The notes under the pieces: model-generated
Told to the model about the DNA's origin: nothing
Database searches by the model: none
The model's input: only the letters and a program-made list of their open reading frames with translations
In this document: positions 1 to 8,864 of the stretch, one piece after another
Position numbering within the stretch: position 1 is the stretch's first letter
Layout: each line of letters begins with the position of its first letter
Source of the DNA: Mycolicibacterium fluoranthenivorans
GTDB taxonomy: Bacteria; Actinomycetota; Actinomycetes; Mycobacteriales; Mycobacteriaceae
Assembly (NCBI RefSeq): GCF_011758805.1
Contig: NZ_JAANOW010000001.1
Location: 1,674,001-1,738,000, forward strand
DNA: 64,000 nt
Direction of reading: 5' to 3'
Program-made: the position numbers and the translations under genes

Positions 1-876
1 GTCGCCACATTGCTGATGATCCAGACCACGCCCGCGGACGTGAGTAAGAAAGCCCGCGAGATCGCCATCGACAAAGCCTCGAAACAACCGCACGACGAGG
101 CGGCGGTGCCGATCGCGGAGAACAGTGACCTCAACGAGATGACGCTGGTGCAAAACGATGATGGACGGGTCAGTGCCACCCTCGATCTCGATGTGCTGAC
201 CGGCGAGGAGCTGTTCGCAGCGTTGGACCCGTGGTGTCGGCCCGTGCCGCTACCGGATGGATCACCGGACCCGCGGTCGACCGGCAGGCGTCGCGCGGAC
301 GCATTCGGTCAGCTGGTGCGGGGCTTCCTGTCGAACTCACAGCGTCCGACCTCCGGTGGGGTGCTCCCGCACGTCACCCTGCTCCGGCCGGCCGGGGCAG
401 GGCGAGCGGGGGTGCCCGATGACGGGTGCGTGGACACCCTCGGTTTCACCGGGCCGGTCAGTGCCACCACCGCCGATCTGATCTCCTGTGACAGCTCTCT
501 CGGATCGGTGATCGTGGACGACGTCGGCGCCCCGCTGGACGTGGGGCGCAGCGAGCGGCTGTTCCCGCCCAGGATTCGTAAAGCGCTGGCAGCGCGCGAC
601 CGTGGCTGCGCGTTCCCCGGGTGCGGGAGGCCGGTGTCGTGGTGCGACGCCCACCACATCGAGCCGTGGGGCGCTGGAGGCGTCACCTGCCTCGACAACG
701 GCGTGCTGTTCTGCCGATGCCACCACACCTTGATCCACCACAGCAACTGGCAGGTCTACCTGGGCCCTGACCGCCACCCCTGGTTCATCCCACCCCGTGA
801 TCCGGCCGGTCCCGAACCTCCGCATATGCGATCGCACGCACGACGGACCATGACCGACCTGCCCGCCGCCGCCTAA
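1..876 (+). CDS. 13E12-repeat family HNH endonuclease-like protein (5' end outside window)
   Basis: The frame is open to the first base, so the gene begins upstream and only the last 291 residues are visible. The C-terminal part is an HNH nuclease fold: two Cys of a zinc knuckle (CAFPGCG), the DAHHIEPW histidine pair, a Cys-x-x-Cys-His-His stretch and a downstream His. This is the DUF222-HNH architecture of the mycobacterial 13E12 repeat family, which occurs in several copies per genome. Family members are usually 400-500 residues, so the DUF222 half is mostly off the edge. Cellular role is unknown; a mobile or homing origin is often suspected but nothing here proves it. It converges on htpG. 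Confidence 0.85.
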   Translation, partial: VATLLMIQTTPADVSKKAREIAIDKASKQPHDEAAVPIAENSDLNEMTLVQNDDGRVSATLDLDVLTGEELFAALDPWCRPVPLPDGSPDPRSTGRRRADAFGQLVRGFLSNSQRPTSGGVLPHVTLLRPAGAGRAGVPDDGCVDTLGFTGPVSATTADLISCDSSLGSVIVDDVGAPLDVGRSERLFPPRIRKALAARDRGCAFPGCGRPVSWCDAHHIEPWGAGGVTCLDNGVLFCRCHHTLIHHSNWQVYLGPDRHPWFIPPRDPAGPEPPHMRSHARRTMTDLPAAA

Positions 877-921
877 CCGAGTGGGGCGCACCTTGACAAC
901 TACACAGGGAATCGCACGAGC

Positions 922-958
922 GGCGGGAACCGGCGGAGATGACGCCGTCGGACCCGCC
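922..958. terminator. Nested hairpin between convergent genes
   Basis: Outer arms GGCGGG (922-927) and CCCGCC (953-958) enclose inner arms CGGCG (931-935) and CGCCG (943-947) around a 7-nt loop. It lies between the 3' ends of the HNH gene and htpG, so it could end transcription from both sides. There is no T-run, as is common for high-GC actinobacteria. Confidence 0.5.
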
Positions 959-986
959 ACGACGATGCACCGGCGTGCACGTCCGG

Positions 987-1013
987 CTAGAAGGTCTAGA
1001 AGGTCTAGAAGGT
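987..1013. repeat. Three tandem copies of a 9-bp unit at the htpG stop codon
   Basis: CTAGAAGGT is repeated exactly at 987-995, 996-1004 and 1005-1013. Read on the minus strand each unit is Thr-Phe-stop in the htpG frame, so the last codons plus the stop are present three times in a row. The first stop met by the ribosome is at 1005-1007. Confidence 0.9.
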
Positions 1014-2918
1014 CTTGGCCAACCGGTCGGCGAGAATGGCAGCGAACCGCGCCGGATCGTCGAGGGAGCCCCCCTCGGCGAGAAGGGCTGTGCCATAGAG
1101 CAACTCGGCCGTGTCGCTGAGCCCGTCCTGTGACGACGCCAACGCGTCCCGCAGACCTGTGACGAGGGCGTGCTCGGGGTTGATCTCCAGAATGCGCTTG
1201 CCGACGGGCACCTCCTGACCGGAGGCGCGGTACATGCGCGCCAACTGCGGGGTGATACCGAAGGTGTCGGTGATCAGGCAGGCCGGCGACGAGGTCAGCC
1301 GAGTGGACAGCCGCACCTCCTTGACATGGTCGTCGAGCGTCTTCTGCAGCCAGGTCAGCAGATCGGCGAACTCGGTGCGGTCGGCGTCGGCCGTGTCGTC
1401 TCCGGAGCCGAGGTCGACTTCACCCTTGGCCACCGACTGCAGCGCCTTGCCCTGGAATTCCGGCACCGACTCCACCCACACCTCGTCGACGGGGTCGGTG
1501 AGCAACAGCACTTCGTAGCCTTTGGCCTTGAACGCCTCCAGGTGCGGCGAACTCTCCAGCAACCGGCGCGATTCGCCCGTCGCATAGAAGATCTGCTCCT
1601 GGCCGTCCCGCATCCGGCTCACGTAGTCGGCCAGCGTCGTCGGGGTGTCCGGACTGAAGGTTGACGCGAACGACGACAGTCCCAGCACGGTCTCGCGGTT
1701 GTCGGGGTCGGAGAGCAGGCCCTCCTTGAACGCGCGCCCGAACTGCGTCCAGAAGGTCGCGTAGTCGTCGGGTCGGTTGGCCTGAAGGTCCTTGATCGCC
1801 GACAGCACCTTCTTGGTGAGGCTGCGCCGGATCACCTTGATCTGGCGGTCCTGCTGCAGGATCTCGCGAGACACGTTGAGCGACAAGTCCTGCGCGTCGA
1901 CGACACCCTTGATGAACCGCAGATACTCGGGCATCAGCTCATCGCAATCACCCATGATGAAGACGCGCTTGACGTACAACTGCACGCCGGTGTGCCCGTC
2001 CCGGTTGAACAAGTCGAACGGCGCCTGCGAAGGGATGAACAACAGCGCCTGATACTCGAAGGTTCCCTCGGCCTTCATCGCGATGACGTCGAGCGGCTCA
2101 TCCCAGGCATGCGCGATGTGCCGGTAGAACTCCTTGTATTCCTCGTCGGAGACCTCGCTCTTGGGCTTGGCCCACAGCGCGGTGCGCGAGTTGATCGTCT
2201 CGGTTTCGACGGTGACGGTCGGCTCGGTGTTCTCCGCGCCCTCCTCCGTCGATGCCGGGACGGTCTTCTCGACCTCCATCCGGATCGGCCAGGAGATGAA
2301 GTCGGAGTACTTCTTGACCAGCTGCCGGATCTTCCACGGTGCGGTGTAGTCGTGCAGTTCGTCGTCGGCGTCCTCGGGCTTGAGGTGCAGCGTGACCGAC
2401 GTGCCCTGCGGGGCGTCGTCGACGGTGGCGATGGTGTAGGTGCCGTCACCGCTGGATTCCCACCGGGTGGCGGTGTTTTCGCCGGCCTTACGGGTGAGCA
2501 GGTCGACCTTGTCGGCCACCATGAACGTCGAGTAGAACCCGACGCCGAACTGGCCGATCAGTTCTTCGGTGCTCTCGTTGGACTCCTGCAGTTTTCTCCG
2601 CATCTCGGCGGTGCCGGACTTGGCGAGGGTGCCGATCAGGTCGACGACCTCGTCGCGGGACATGCCGATGCCGTTGTCGCGGACGGTCAGCGTCCGCGCC
2701 GTCGAGTCGAGGTCCAGGTCGATGTGCAGGTCGGACGTGTCGACGTCGAGGTCCTTGTCCTGGTACGCCGCGAGCCGCAGCTTGTCCAGGGCGTCGGAGG
2801 CGTTCGACACCAGTTCCCGCAGGAACGAGTCCTTGTTGGAATAGATGGAGTGCACCATCAGCTGCAACAGCTGACGGGCCTCTGCCTGGAATTCCCGCTG
2901 TTCGACCTGATCGCTCAC
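1005..2918 (-). CDS. htpG: Molecular chaperone HtpG (Hsp90)
   Basis: A 637-residue cytosolic ATP-dependent chaperone, the usual bacterial Hsp90 length. The N-terminal GHKL ATPase shows [14 protein letters not shown] (about 35-48), DNGIGM (81-86) and the lid region [12 protein letters not shown]; the middle and C-terminal dimerisation domains follow. Translation starts at a GTG at 2916-2918 ([10 protein letters not shown]). It lies 24 bp downstream of pcd on the same strand and may be read from that transcript, although no functional link to lysine breakdown is evident. The 3' end carries the triplicated Thr-Phe-stop repeat. M. tuberculosis has htpG elsewhere (Rv2299c), so its position here differs. 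Confidence 0.96.
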
Positions 2919-2942
2919 GCAGCCATAGTAAAACCGGCCGAG

Positions 2943-4472
2943 CTAGCCGAATTGCACCCCCTGGGCGAGCGGCAGATCGGATGAGTAGTTGACGGTGTTG
3001 GTGGCCCTGCGCATATAGGCCTTCCACGCATCCGAGCCGGACTCGCGGCCGCCGCCGGTCTGCTTCTCCCCGCCGAACGCGCCGCCGATCTCCGCGCCGG
3101 AGGTGCCGATGTTGACGTTGGCGATACCGCAGTCCGAGCCGTCGGCGGCCATGAACCGTTCCGCCTCGCGGATGTCGGTGGTGAAGATCGCCGAGGAAAG
3201 ACCCTGCGGGACGGCATTGTTGAGTTCGATCGCTTCGTCAAGGGTGTCGTAGGTCAACACGTACAGGATGGGGGCGAAGGTCTCGTCGTGCACCACCGCG
3301 GTCTGGGCGGGCATCCGGACCACGGCCGGGCGCACATAGTACGAACCCTCGCCAAGGTCCACGCGCTCGCCTCCGACCACCTCACCGCCGTCGGCGCGGG
3401 CCTGTTCGAGTGCACCCACCATGTCGCGGTAGGCGCGCTCGTGCACCAGCGGGCCGACCAGCGTGCCGTCGGCCGCCGGATTCCCGACCGGCAGGGTGCG
3501 GTAGGCGGCCGTGATGCGGGTGATCAGCTCGTCGGCCACCGAGCGGTGCGCGATGACCCGGCGCATGGTGGTGCAGCGCTGGCCGGCCGTGCCGGCCGCG
3601 GAGAACACGATGCCGCGCAGGGCCAGGTCCAGATCGGCCGACGGGGTGACGACGGCGGCGTTGTTGCCACCCAGTTCCAGCAGGACCTTGCCGAACCGCT
3701 GGGCGACCCGGGGGCCGACCTCGCGGCCCATCCGCACCGAGCCGGTGGCGCTGACCAGCGCGACCCTCGGATCGTCGACCAGGAGCTCGCCGATCTCCTT
3801 GCCGCCCTGGATGAGCCGGGAGATCTCGGTCGGCTCGCCGACATCGCGCGCGGCCCGCTCGATCAACGCCTGACAGGCCACCGCGGTCAGCGGTGTCAGC
3901 TCGGAGGGCTTCCAGACCACGGTGTCACCGCAGACCAGCGCGACGGCGGTGTTCCACGCCCAGACCGCCACCGGGAAGTTGAAGGCCGTGATCACCCCGA
4001 CCACCCCGAGCGGATGCCAGGTTTCCATCAGCCGGTGTCCAGGCCGTTCGGAGGCGATGGTCTTGCCGTACAGCTGTCGGGACAGGCCGACCGCGAACTG
4101 GCAGATATCGATCATCTCCTGCACCTCGCCGAGCGCTTCCGAGGTGATCTTGCCGGCCTCGACGGTCACCAGGGTGGCGAGATCGGCTTTGTGCTCGACG
4201 AGCAGCTCACCGAGGCGGGCCACCACCTGGCCGCGTACCGGAGCCGGGGTGGTGCGCCAGGTGGCGAAGGCCTCGGCAGCGGCGGCGATCGCGGAGTGGG
4301 CCTCGGCCACCGGAGTGTCGGCAACGGTGAACAGCACGTCACCGGTGATCGGGGTGCCGGCCGCCACGCCGTTTTCGGCCTCGATGAGATCGGCGCCGAT
4401 GGCCTGTAGCGCCAGGCGCGCCCGGTCACGTAGCTCACCGGCGGTGGGCAGGGTCGATTGCATGGTGGTCAT
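2943..4472 (-). CDS. pcd: L-piperideine-6-carboxylate / aminoadipate semialdehyde dehydrogenase
   Basis: A 509-residue NAD(P)-dependent aldehyde dehydrogenase. The catalytic Glu lies in LLELGGNN and the nucleophilic Cys in GQRCTT; the N-terminal Rossmann region includes the FNFPVAVWAWN stretch typical of the ALDH7 branch. Orthologue by context of Rv3293 (pcd). It oxidises the semialdehyde (cyclising to piperideine-6-carboxylate) made by Lat to alpha-aminoadipate in the cytosol. Its ATG overlaps the TGA of the preceding DUF1338 gene by 4 bp (ATGA), so the two are translationally coupled. Divergent lrpA and lat complete the lysine module. Confidence 0.93.
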   Translation of the reverse strand: MTTMQSTLPTAGELRDRARLALQAIGADLIEAENGVAAGTPITGDVLFTVADTPVAEAHSAIAAAAEAFATWRTTPAPVRGQVVARLGELLVEHKADLATLVTVEAGKITSEALGEVQEMIDICQFAVGLSRQLYGKTIASERPGHRLMETWHPLGVVGVITAFNFPVAVWAWNTAVALVCGDTVVWKPSELTPLTAVACQALIERAARDVGEPTEISRLIQGGKEIGELLVDDPRVALVSATGSVRMGREVGPRVAQRFGKVLLELGGNNAAVVTPSADLDLALRGIVFSAAGTAGQRCTTMRRVIAHRSVADELITRITAAYRTLPVGNPAADGTLVGPLVHERAYRDMVGALEQARADGGEVVGGERVDLGEGSYYVRPAVVRMPAQTAVVHDETFAPILYVLTYDTLDEAIELNNAVPQGLSSAIFTTDIREAERFMAADGSDCGIANVNIGTSGAEIGGAFGGEKQTGGGRESGSDAWKAYMRRATNTVNYSSDLPLAQGVQFG

Positions 4473-5683
4473 GATGCCGCCTTCTGGTAGAGGTCGTACG
4501 GGTCGTGGATGTGGTGGCCGATCGCCCCCGCCATCCAGTCGAGGCTGTATGGGCCGGTCGCCCCGGAATCGGAGACCGCGTCGCAGACCCGGACGTCCTC
4601 ATCGACGTTGGAGCGGAAGATGCCCGCGGCCGATGCGGGGAGGAAGTCCTCGTAGACAACGGGTTTGGCCGGGTCGCCGCCGACGTAGTAGGCCAGTCCG
4701 GCCGCCGCCATCTCCGCGTCGGTGCCGGGGAAGTAATCGGTCCACCGTGCCGGATCGGTGATGGCGGCGTCGTAGCGCTCCCGCCCGAGCGGGGTGAGGG
4801 CCACCCCGCGCGCCTCGACCTCACCGAAGCGCACCCGCAGCGCGCCGTCGAACTCCACACCGTCGGCGCCGCGGAACCGGCGCGGTTCGGCCAGCGCCCG
4901 GAATGACGTCTGCCGCAGCAGAACCGCGGGGCCCTCGGTGCGCGGCGGTCCTTGGATGGCATCGATCATGGTGACGCCGCGGGCGGTCATCCGCCGGTAC
5001 AGCTCGTCGATATCGAGGACGCGGGGTGTGAGGTGGTTGATGTGGGTGGTGGTGACACCGGCGATATCGGCGGCCACGGCCGAGACCTCGGCGAGCTCGT
5101 CGTACCAGCCCTTGTCGATGGGGGAGCGGGACAGTGCGAACGCGGCGGTGGCGCGGCGCACGAAGTCGCCGGCCTCCTCGTCGTCGCGCGCACCACCGGC
5201 GTCGGCGATGCGACGGGCGTCGGCGATCAGGTCGGGTGCGAACAGCTGTCGCCGCTCGATGAATCGGTCCACCCTGGCCCGCAGGCCGGAGTCGAAGAAC
5301 CTGGCGTCGGCGGTGGCGAGCATCGAGGTGAACACCCGGAAGGGATTGCGGTCCAGCTGGTCTGCCTCGATGGGCCGGAAGGCGGTCGAGACCACCGGCA
5401 CCGGTGAGGCGGCCTCGCGCAGGTCGTAGTACCCGACCGGGTACATCCCGAACGCGGCGAAAAGGTCGGCGACATCCGCCATCTCCGCGGCATTGCCCAC
5501 CCGGATGGCGCCGTGGCGTTCCGCGGTCACCCGGTCCAGCGATCCCCACCGTCCATCGCCCGCGTACTCCCGGTTCACCTCGGTGCTGACCTGCACCAGG
5601 GTGGTGTAGGCCGGTACCTCGGTGCCGTACATCTGTGACAGGGCTGCGGCGAATGCGGCGCGTAGCTGCGATGTCTCGATCAC
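4469..5683 (-). CDS. DUF1338 / HglS-like 2-oxoadipate dioxygenase/decarboxylase candidate
   Basis: 404 residues from a GTG at 5681-5683 (starting IETSQLRAAF). The sequence fits the DUF1338 family of VOC-fold, iron-dependent enzymes: the characteristic THINHLTPRVLDID segment carries a likely metal-binding His, and RTEGPAVLLRQTSFRAL follows. Pseudomonas HglS in this family converts 2-oxoadipate to D-2-hydroxyglutarate in lysine breakdown. It matches Rv3292 in position, long annotated as conserved hypothetical. It overlaps pcd by 4 bp, and its start lies only 18 bp from the divergent lrpA start. The function is inferred from family plus its place among lat, pcd and lrpA; the residues have not been aligned to a structure. 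The frame stays open upstream to 6076, but that stretch is antisense to lrpA. Confidence 0.8.
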   Translation of the reverse strand: MIETSQLRAAFAAALSQMYGTEVPAYTTLVQVSTEVNREYAGDGRWGSLDRVTAERHGAIRVGNAAEMADVADLFAAFGMYPVGYYDLREAASPVPVVSTAFRPIEADQLDRNPFRVFTSMLATADARFFDSGLRARVDRFIERRQLFAPDLIADARRIADAGGARDDEEAGDFVRRATAAFALSRSPIDKGWYDELAEVSAVAADIAGVTTTHINHLTPRVLDIDELYRRMTARGVTMIDAIQGPPRTEGPAVLLRQTSFRALAEPRRFRGADGVEFDGALRVRFGEVEARGVALTPLGRERYDAAITDPARWTDYFPGTDAEMAAAGLAYYVGGDPAKPVVYEDFLPASAAGIFRSNVDEDVRVCDAVSDSGATGPYSLDWMAGAIGHHIHDPYDLYQKAAS

Positions 5684-5689
5684 GCGCGG

Positions 5690-5695
5690 TAGGGT
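5690..5695 (+). promoter_or_regulatory. Leaderless -10 element of lrpA
   Basis: TAGGGT lies 6 nt before the lrpA ATG, which would place the transcription start on the A of the start codon. The whole divergent region to the DUF1338 start is 18 bp, so the promoters must overlap the opposite coding sequence. Confidence 0.55.
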
Positions 5696-5701
5696 CCGGC
5701 C

Positions 5702-6160
5702 ATGGCCGATGCCGACCACCTCGACGATATTGACCGTGCGCTGGTGCGGGAGTTGATCACGGACGGACGAGCCACGCTCGCGCATCTCGCGGCGACGGCG
5801 GGGTTGTCGGTGTCTGCGGTACAGGCCCGGGTGCGGCGGCTGGAGTCGCGCGGCGTGATCACCGGGTACGCGGCCCGCATCGATCCCGAAACAGTCGGCA
5901 ACATGCTGTCGGCGTTCGTGGCCATCACCCCTCTCGATCCTTCTCAACCCGATGATGCGCCCGCCCGCCTGGAACACATCCCCGAGATCGCGTCGTGTCA
6001 CTCGGTCGCGGGCGAGGAGAGCTACATCCTGCTCGTGCGGGTGGGTTCGCCGCGAGGGCTGGAAGACCTGCTGCAACAGATCCGGACAGCGGCCAACGTG
6101 CGCACCCGCAGCACGATCATCCTACAGACATTTTACGAAGGACGCGAGTATCTACCGTAG
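5702..6160 (+). CDS. lrpA: Lrp/AsnC-family regulator LrpA
   Basis: 152 residues. The N-terminal helix-turn-helix spans about residues 7-55 (AHLAATAGLSVSAVQARVRR as recognition region) and the C-terminal RAM/ligand-binding domain covers about 65-145. It is the counterpart of Rv3291c, a feast/famine regulator that binds the lat promoter and responds to amino acids. No ribosome-binding site is needed if the transcript is leaderless, as the TAGGGT box suggests. The stop codon lies inside the first inverted repeat of the putative Lrp-box pair before lat, so the regulator gene contributes part of the operator of its neighbour. Confidence 0.93.
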   Translation: MADADHLDDIDRALVRELITDGRATLAHLAATAGLSVSAVQARVRRLESRGVITGYAARIDPETVGNMLSAFVAITPLDPSQPDDAPARLEHIPEIASCHSVAGEESYILLVRVGSPRGLEDLLQQIRTAANVRTRSTIILQTFYEGREYLP

Positions 6161-6195
6161 ATATTCCTGCTGTCGATGGCGTAGACCGTAAATAT
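6149..6195. promoter_or_regulatory. Paired Lrp-box-like sites upstream of lat
   Basis: Site 1 is the near-perfect inverted repeat TATCTA-CCG-TAGATA at 6149-6163, continuing ..AT. Site 2, GACCGTAAATAT at 6184-6195, matches the right part of site 1 (TACCGTAGATAT, 6153-6164) in 10 of 12 positions. The two lie 31 bp apart, about three DNA turns, which suits wrapping by an octameric Lrp protein. They sit immediately upstream of the lat -10 box. Confidence 0.6.
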
Positions 6196-6200
6196 CGCGT

Positions 6201-6206
6201 TAGGAT
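6201..6206 (+). promoter_or_regulatory. Leaderless -10 element of lat
   Basis: TAGGAT ends 6 nt before the lat ATG, the same geometry as the lrpA promoter, so lat mRNA probably starts with AUG. Confidence 0.6.
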
Positions 6207-6212
6207 GCGGGC

Positions 6213-7550
6213 ATGACTGCTGTCCTGCCCGACCGTGACGTGACCGTGTCCGCCTCTGAGGTGCCCGCCCACGAGGTACCTGCCGTCCTGAGCCGCAGCA
6301 TCCTGGCCGACGGCTTCGATTTCGTGCTCGACACCGAACAATCGCGCGGCTCCTACCTGGTCGATGCCCGCACCGGCGACCGCTACCTGGACATGTTCAC
6401 GTTCTTCGCGTCCTCGGCGCTGGGGATGAACCATCCGGCGCTGACGGCCCCGGAGTCGCGCGCCGAACTGGGCGCCATCGCGGTCAACAAGCCGAGCAAC
6501 TCCGATATCTACACCGTCACCATGGCCCGGTTCGTCGATACGTTCACCAGGGTGCTCGGCGACCCGGCACTGCCGCACCTGTTCTTCATCGACGGGGGAG
6601 CCCTGGCGGTGGAGAACGCGCTGAAGGTGGCCTTCGATTGGAAGAGTCGGCGCAATGAGTCACGGGGACTGGCCGCGCCGGGTTCCCGCGTACTGCACCT
6701 GCGTGGCGCCTTCCACGGCCGCAGCGGCTACACGATGTCGCTGACCAACACCGATCCGAACAAGGTCGCGCGGTTCCCGAAGTTCGACTGGCCGCGCATC
6801 GACGCGCCGTATCTGCGCCCGGGAGTAGATCCCGTTGCGCTGGAGGCGGAATCGCTGCGGCAGGCGCGCGCCGCGTTCGAGGCGTACCCGGACGATATCG
6901 CCTGTTTCATCGCCGAGCCCATCCAGGGCGAGGGCGGTGATCGGCATATCCGCCCCGAGTTCTTCGCCGCCATGCGGGCGCTGTGCGACGAGTTCGACGC
7001 GCTGCTCATCTTCGATGAGGTGCAGACAGGTTGCGGGATGACCGGAACCGCCTGGGCCTACCAGCAATTGGGCGTACGCCCGGATGTGGTGGCGTTCGGC
7101 AAGAAGACGCAGGTGTGCGGCCTGATGGCCGGTGGTCGCGTCGACGACGTGCCCGACAACGTGTTCGCGGTGAGTTCGCGGATCAACTCCACCTGGGGTG
7201 GCAACCTCACCGATATGGTCCGGTCCCGGCGCATCCTGGAGGTCATCGAAGCCGACGACCTGATGCGCAACGCAAGGGTGCTCGGCGACCACCTGCTGGA
7301 CCGCTTGCGCGACGTGGCATCCGAGTTCCCCGCGCTGGTGCGCGATCCGCGCGGGCGTGGCCTGATGTGCGCGTTCAGCATGCCGTCGGGTGCCGCACGC
7401 GACGAGCTGGTGAACCGGTTGTGGGACCGGCACGTGATCATGTTGCCCAGTGGGGTGGATTCGGTGCGCTTCCGGCCGGCGCTCACGGTGTCCCGAGACG
7501 AACTCGACGCCGCCGTCGACGCGGTGCGGGCTGTCCTGAACACCCTGTGA
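6213..7550 (+). CDS. lat: L-lysine 6-aminotransferase
   Basis: 445 residues, a class III PLP-dependent aminotransferase, orthologue of Rv3290c. It moves the epsilon-amino group of lysine to 2-oxoglutarate, giving aminoadipate semialdehyde and glutamate. Visible motifs are FIDGGALAVENALKVAFDWK near residue 130, the DEVQTG Asp that binds the pyridine nitrogen, and the PLP Schiff-base lysine in FGKKTQVCG. It is fed by the lrpA control region just upstream; Pcd acts on the product. The stop codon abuts the stop of the convergent citrate-synthase-like gene, leaving no room for a terminator. Confidence 0.95.
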   Translation: MTAVLPDRDVTVSASEVPAHEVPAVLSRSILADGFDFVLDTEQSRGSYLVDARTGDRYLDMFTFFASSALGMNHPALTAPESRAELGAIAVNKPSNSDIYTVTMARFVDTFTRVLGDPALPHLFFIDGGALAVENALKVAFDWKSRRNESRGLAAPGSRVLHLRGAFHGRSGYTMSLTNTDPNKVARFPKFDWPRIDAPYLRPGVDPVALEAESLRQARAAFEAYPDDIACFIAEPIQGEGGDRHIRPEFFAAMRALCDEFDALLIFDEVQTGCGMTGTAWAYQQLGVRPDVVAFGKKTQVCGLMAGGRVDDVPDNVFAVSSRINSTWGGNLTDMVRSRRILEVIEADDLMRNARVLGDHLLDRLRDVASEFPALVRDPRGRGLMCAFSMPSGAARDELVNRLWDRHVIMLPSGVDSVRFRPALTVSRDELDAAVDAVRAVLNTL

Positions 7551-8768
7551 TCAGCTCTGGCGCTTTCCGACGTAAACCCCCTCGGGCCTGAATCGCAGCA
7601 TCGGTTCTTCGTACTCTTCGAAGGCATGCGCCACCCAGCCCACGATCCGCGCGATACCGAAGACGGTCTCCGGGGCATCGGCGGGCATCCGGAACTGCAC
7701 TGCCATCGCCGCCAGGGCCAGGTCGGAGTTCACGAAATCTGTAGACGCCGCAATGGTGTCGACGGCGGCGCGGACCCGCTCCCCGCCGCCGGCGCGCTCC
7801 AGGAGGCCGAGCAGCGCCCCGGCCCGTGGATCGTGATCGCGGTAGATACGGTGGCCGGTGCCGGGGATGCGCTCGCCGGCGCGCAGACTGGCAGCCACCG
7901 CGCTCACCGGATCATCCACGGCGCCAAGCAGATAACGATAGGCGGCGGTGGCAGCCCCGCCGTGCATGGGACCGTCCAGGGCCGCCAGCCCCGCCGCGAC
8001 CACCGAATAGACTCCTGCCCGCGCGCTCGCGGCGACCCGGGCCGCGACGGTGCTGGCCGCGAGATCGTGGTCGGCCAGCAGCACCAGGGCCGCGTTGAGC
8101 ACCGCCACCCGGCGCGGTGTGGGAGACAGCGGGGAGAGCTTGGGCCACAGCCGTTTTGCGTACGAACCCGTGCCGACGGAACTCGACCCCGGTGGCAGCG
8201 CCGTGGCCACGGCCTCCAGGATCTGCATCGCCTTGGTGGTGACCGCCTCGGGAGTGCGTTGATACCGCATCGGATCCGCGGCGCCCGCCAGATCCACGGC
8301 GATCCGGACGATATCCAGCCGGGTGGCGGTGCTCGGCAATGCCGCGCGCAGATGGGCTGTCGCGTCCTGGTCCAGCGGGGGGTGTTGTGGTGGCACCTGG
8401 TGCTCCCACAACAACCGGGCGACATCCAGGAAGTCCGCGGTCGCCAGCTCGCGCGCGGGCTGGCCCTGGTAGCACAACTCGTCCCCGGACAGTGAGGTGA
8501 TCTGGGTGCGGATCCGCTCGACCACACCGGCCGGCGGCCGGGCCCGGGCACCCTCGCGGGTGAGGGATTCCACGTCGTCGACCGCGAACACGCTGCCGCG
8601 GACCCCCTCGATGCGCACGCTGTGCAGCCGGCCGCGGCTGACGTAGGCGTACACCGACTCGGGTTTGATCCCGAGCACCTTGGCGACCTGGGCGGTGGTC
8701 AGGTAGTCGTGTCCGTCGTGGACGATCGCGGCGGGCCAACGGCGGGTATGACGCCGCGGTGGTGCCAT
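7551..8768 (-). CDS. Citrate-synthase-family protein with N-terminal HTH domain
   Basis: 405 residues. Residues 15-70 form a MerR/excisionase-type winged helix-turn-helix (YLTTAQVAKVLGIKPESVYA), and the remainder is a citrate synthase fold. The two catalytic His are kept (GPMHGG and GTGHRIYR), but the active-site Asp motif is altered to VNSDLALAA. A DNA-binding domain on a metabolic enzyme suggests a sensor-regulator or trigger enzyme controlling itself and the divergent synthase gene. The ATG at 8768 has a GAGGA ribosome site. TGATCA repeats lie in the 96-bp divergent region. Actual catalysis is unproven. Confidence 0.85.
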   Translation of the reverse strand: MAPPRRHTRRWPAAIVHDGHDYLTTAQVAKVLGIKPESVYAYVSRGRLHSVRIEGVRGSVFAVDDVESLTREGARARPPAGVVERIRTQITSLSGDELCYQGQPARELATADFLDVARLLWEHQVPPQHPPLDQDATAHLRAALPSTATRLDIVRIAVDLAGAADPMRYQRTPEAVTTKAMQILEAVATALPPGSSSVGTGSYAKRLWPKLSPLSPTPRRVAVLNAALVLLADHDLAASTVAARVAASARAGVYSVVAAGLAALDGPMHGGAATAAYRYLLGAVDDPVSAVAASLRAGERIPGTGHRIYRDHDPRAGALLGLLERAGGGERVRAAVDTIAASTDFVNSDLALAAMAVQFRMPADAPETVFGIARIVGWVAHAFEEYEEPMLRFRPEGVYVGKRQS

Positions 8769-8784
8769 CTCGTCCTCGTTTCAT

Positions 8785-8815
8785 ATTGATCAGATCAACA
8801 TTGACTGTGATCAAT
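8785..8815. promoter_or_regulatory. TGATCA double operator between divergent citrate synthase genes
   Basis: TGATCA occurs at 8787-8792 and 8808-8813, exactly 21 bp apart. The first copy is part of the near palindrome TTGATC-A-GATCAA (8786-8798), and ATTGATC/GATCAAT form an outer inverted repeat at 8785-8791 and 8809-8815. The position over the start region of the HTH-citrate synthase gene suggests autoregulation. Confidence 0.55.
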
Positions 8816-8864
8816 AGTAGGCCGAATGTGGTTGTACTGCTTGAACAAACAGGAGGTTGCACAC

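Noticed and set aside
1..876. 13E12/HNH gene considered as part of an insertion sequence or prophage
   Set aside because: No inverted repeats, integrase or phage genes are visible; only the 3' part of the gene lies in the window.
987..1013. Short tandem repeat considered as CRISPR remnant
   Set aside because: Nine-bp units without spacers; nothing else CRISPR-like in the window.
5684..6076. Upstream extension of the DUF1338 reading frame
   Set aside because: It is antisense to lrpA and has no family similarity; the GTG at 5683 gives the expected N terminus.
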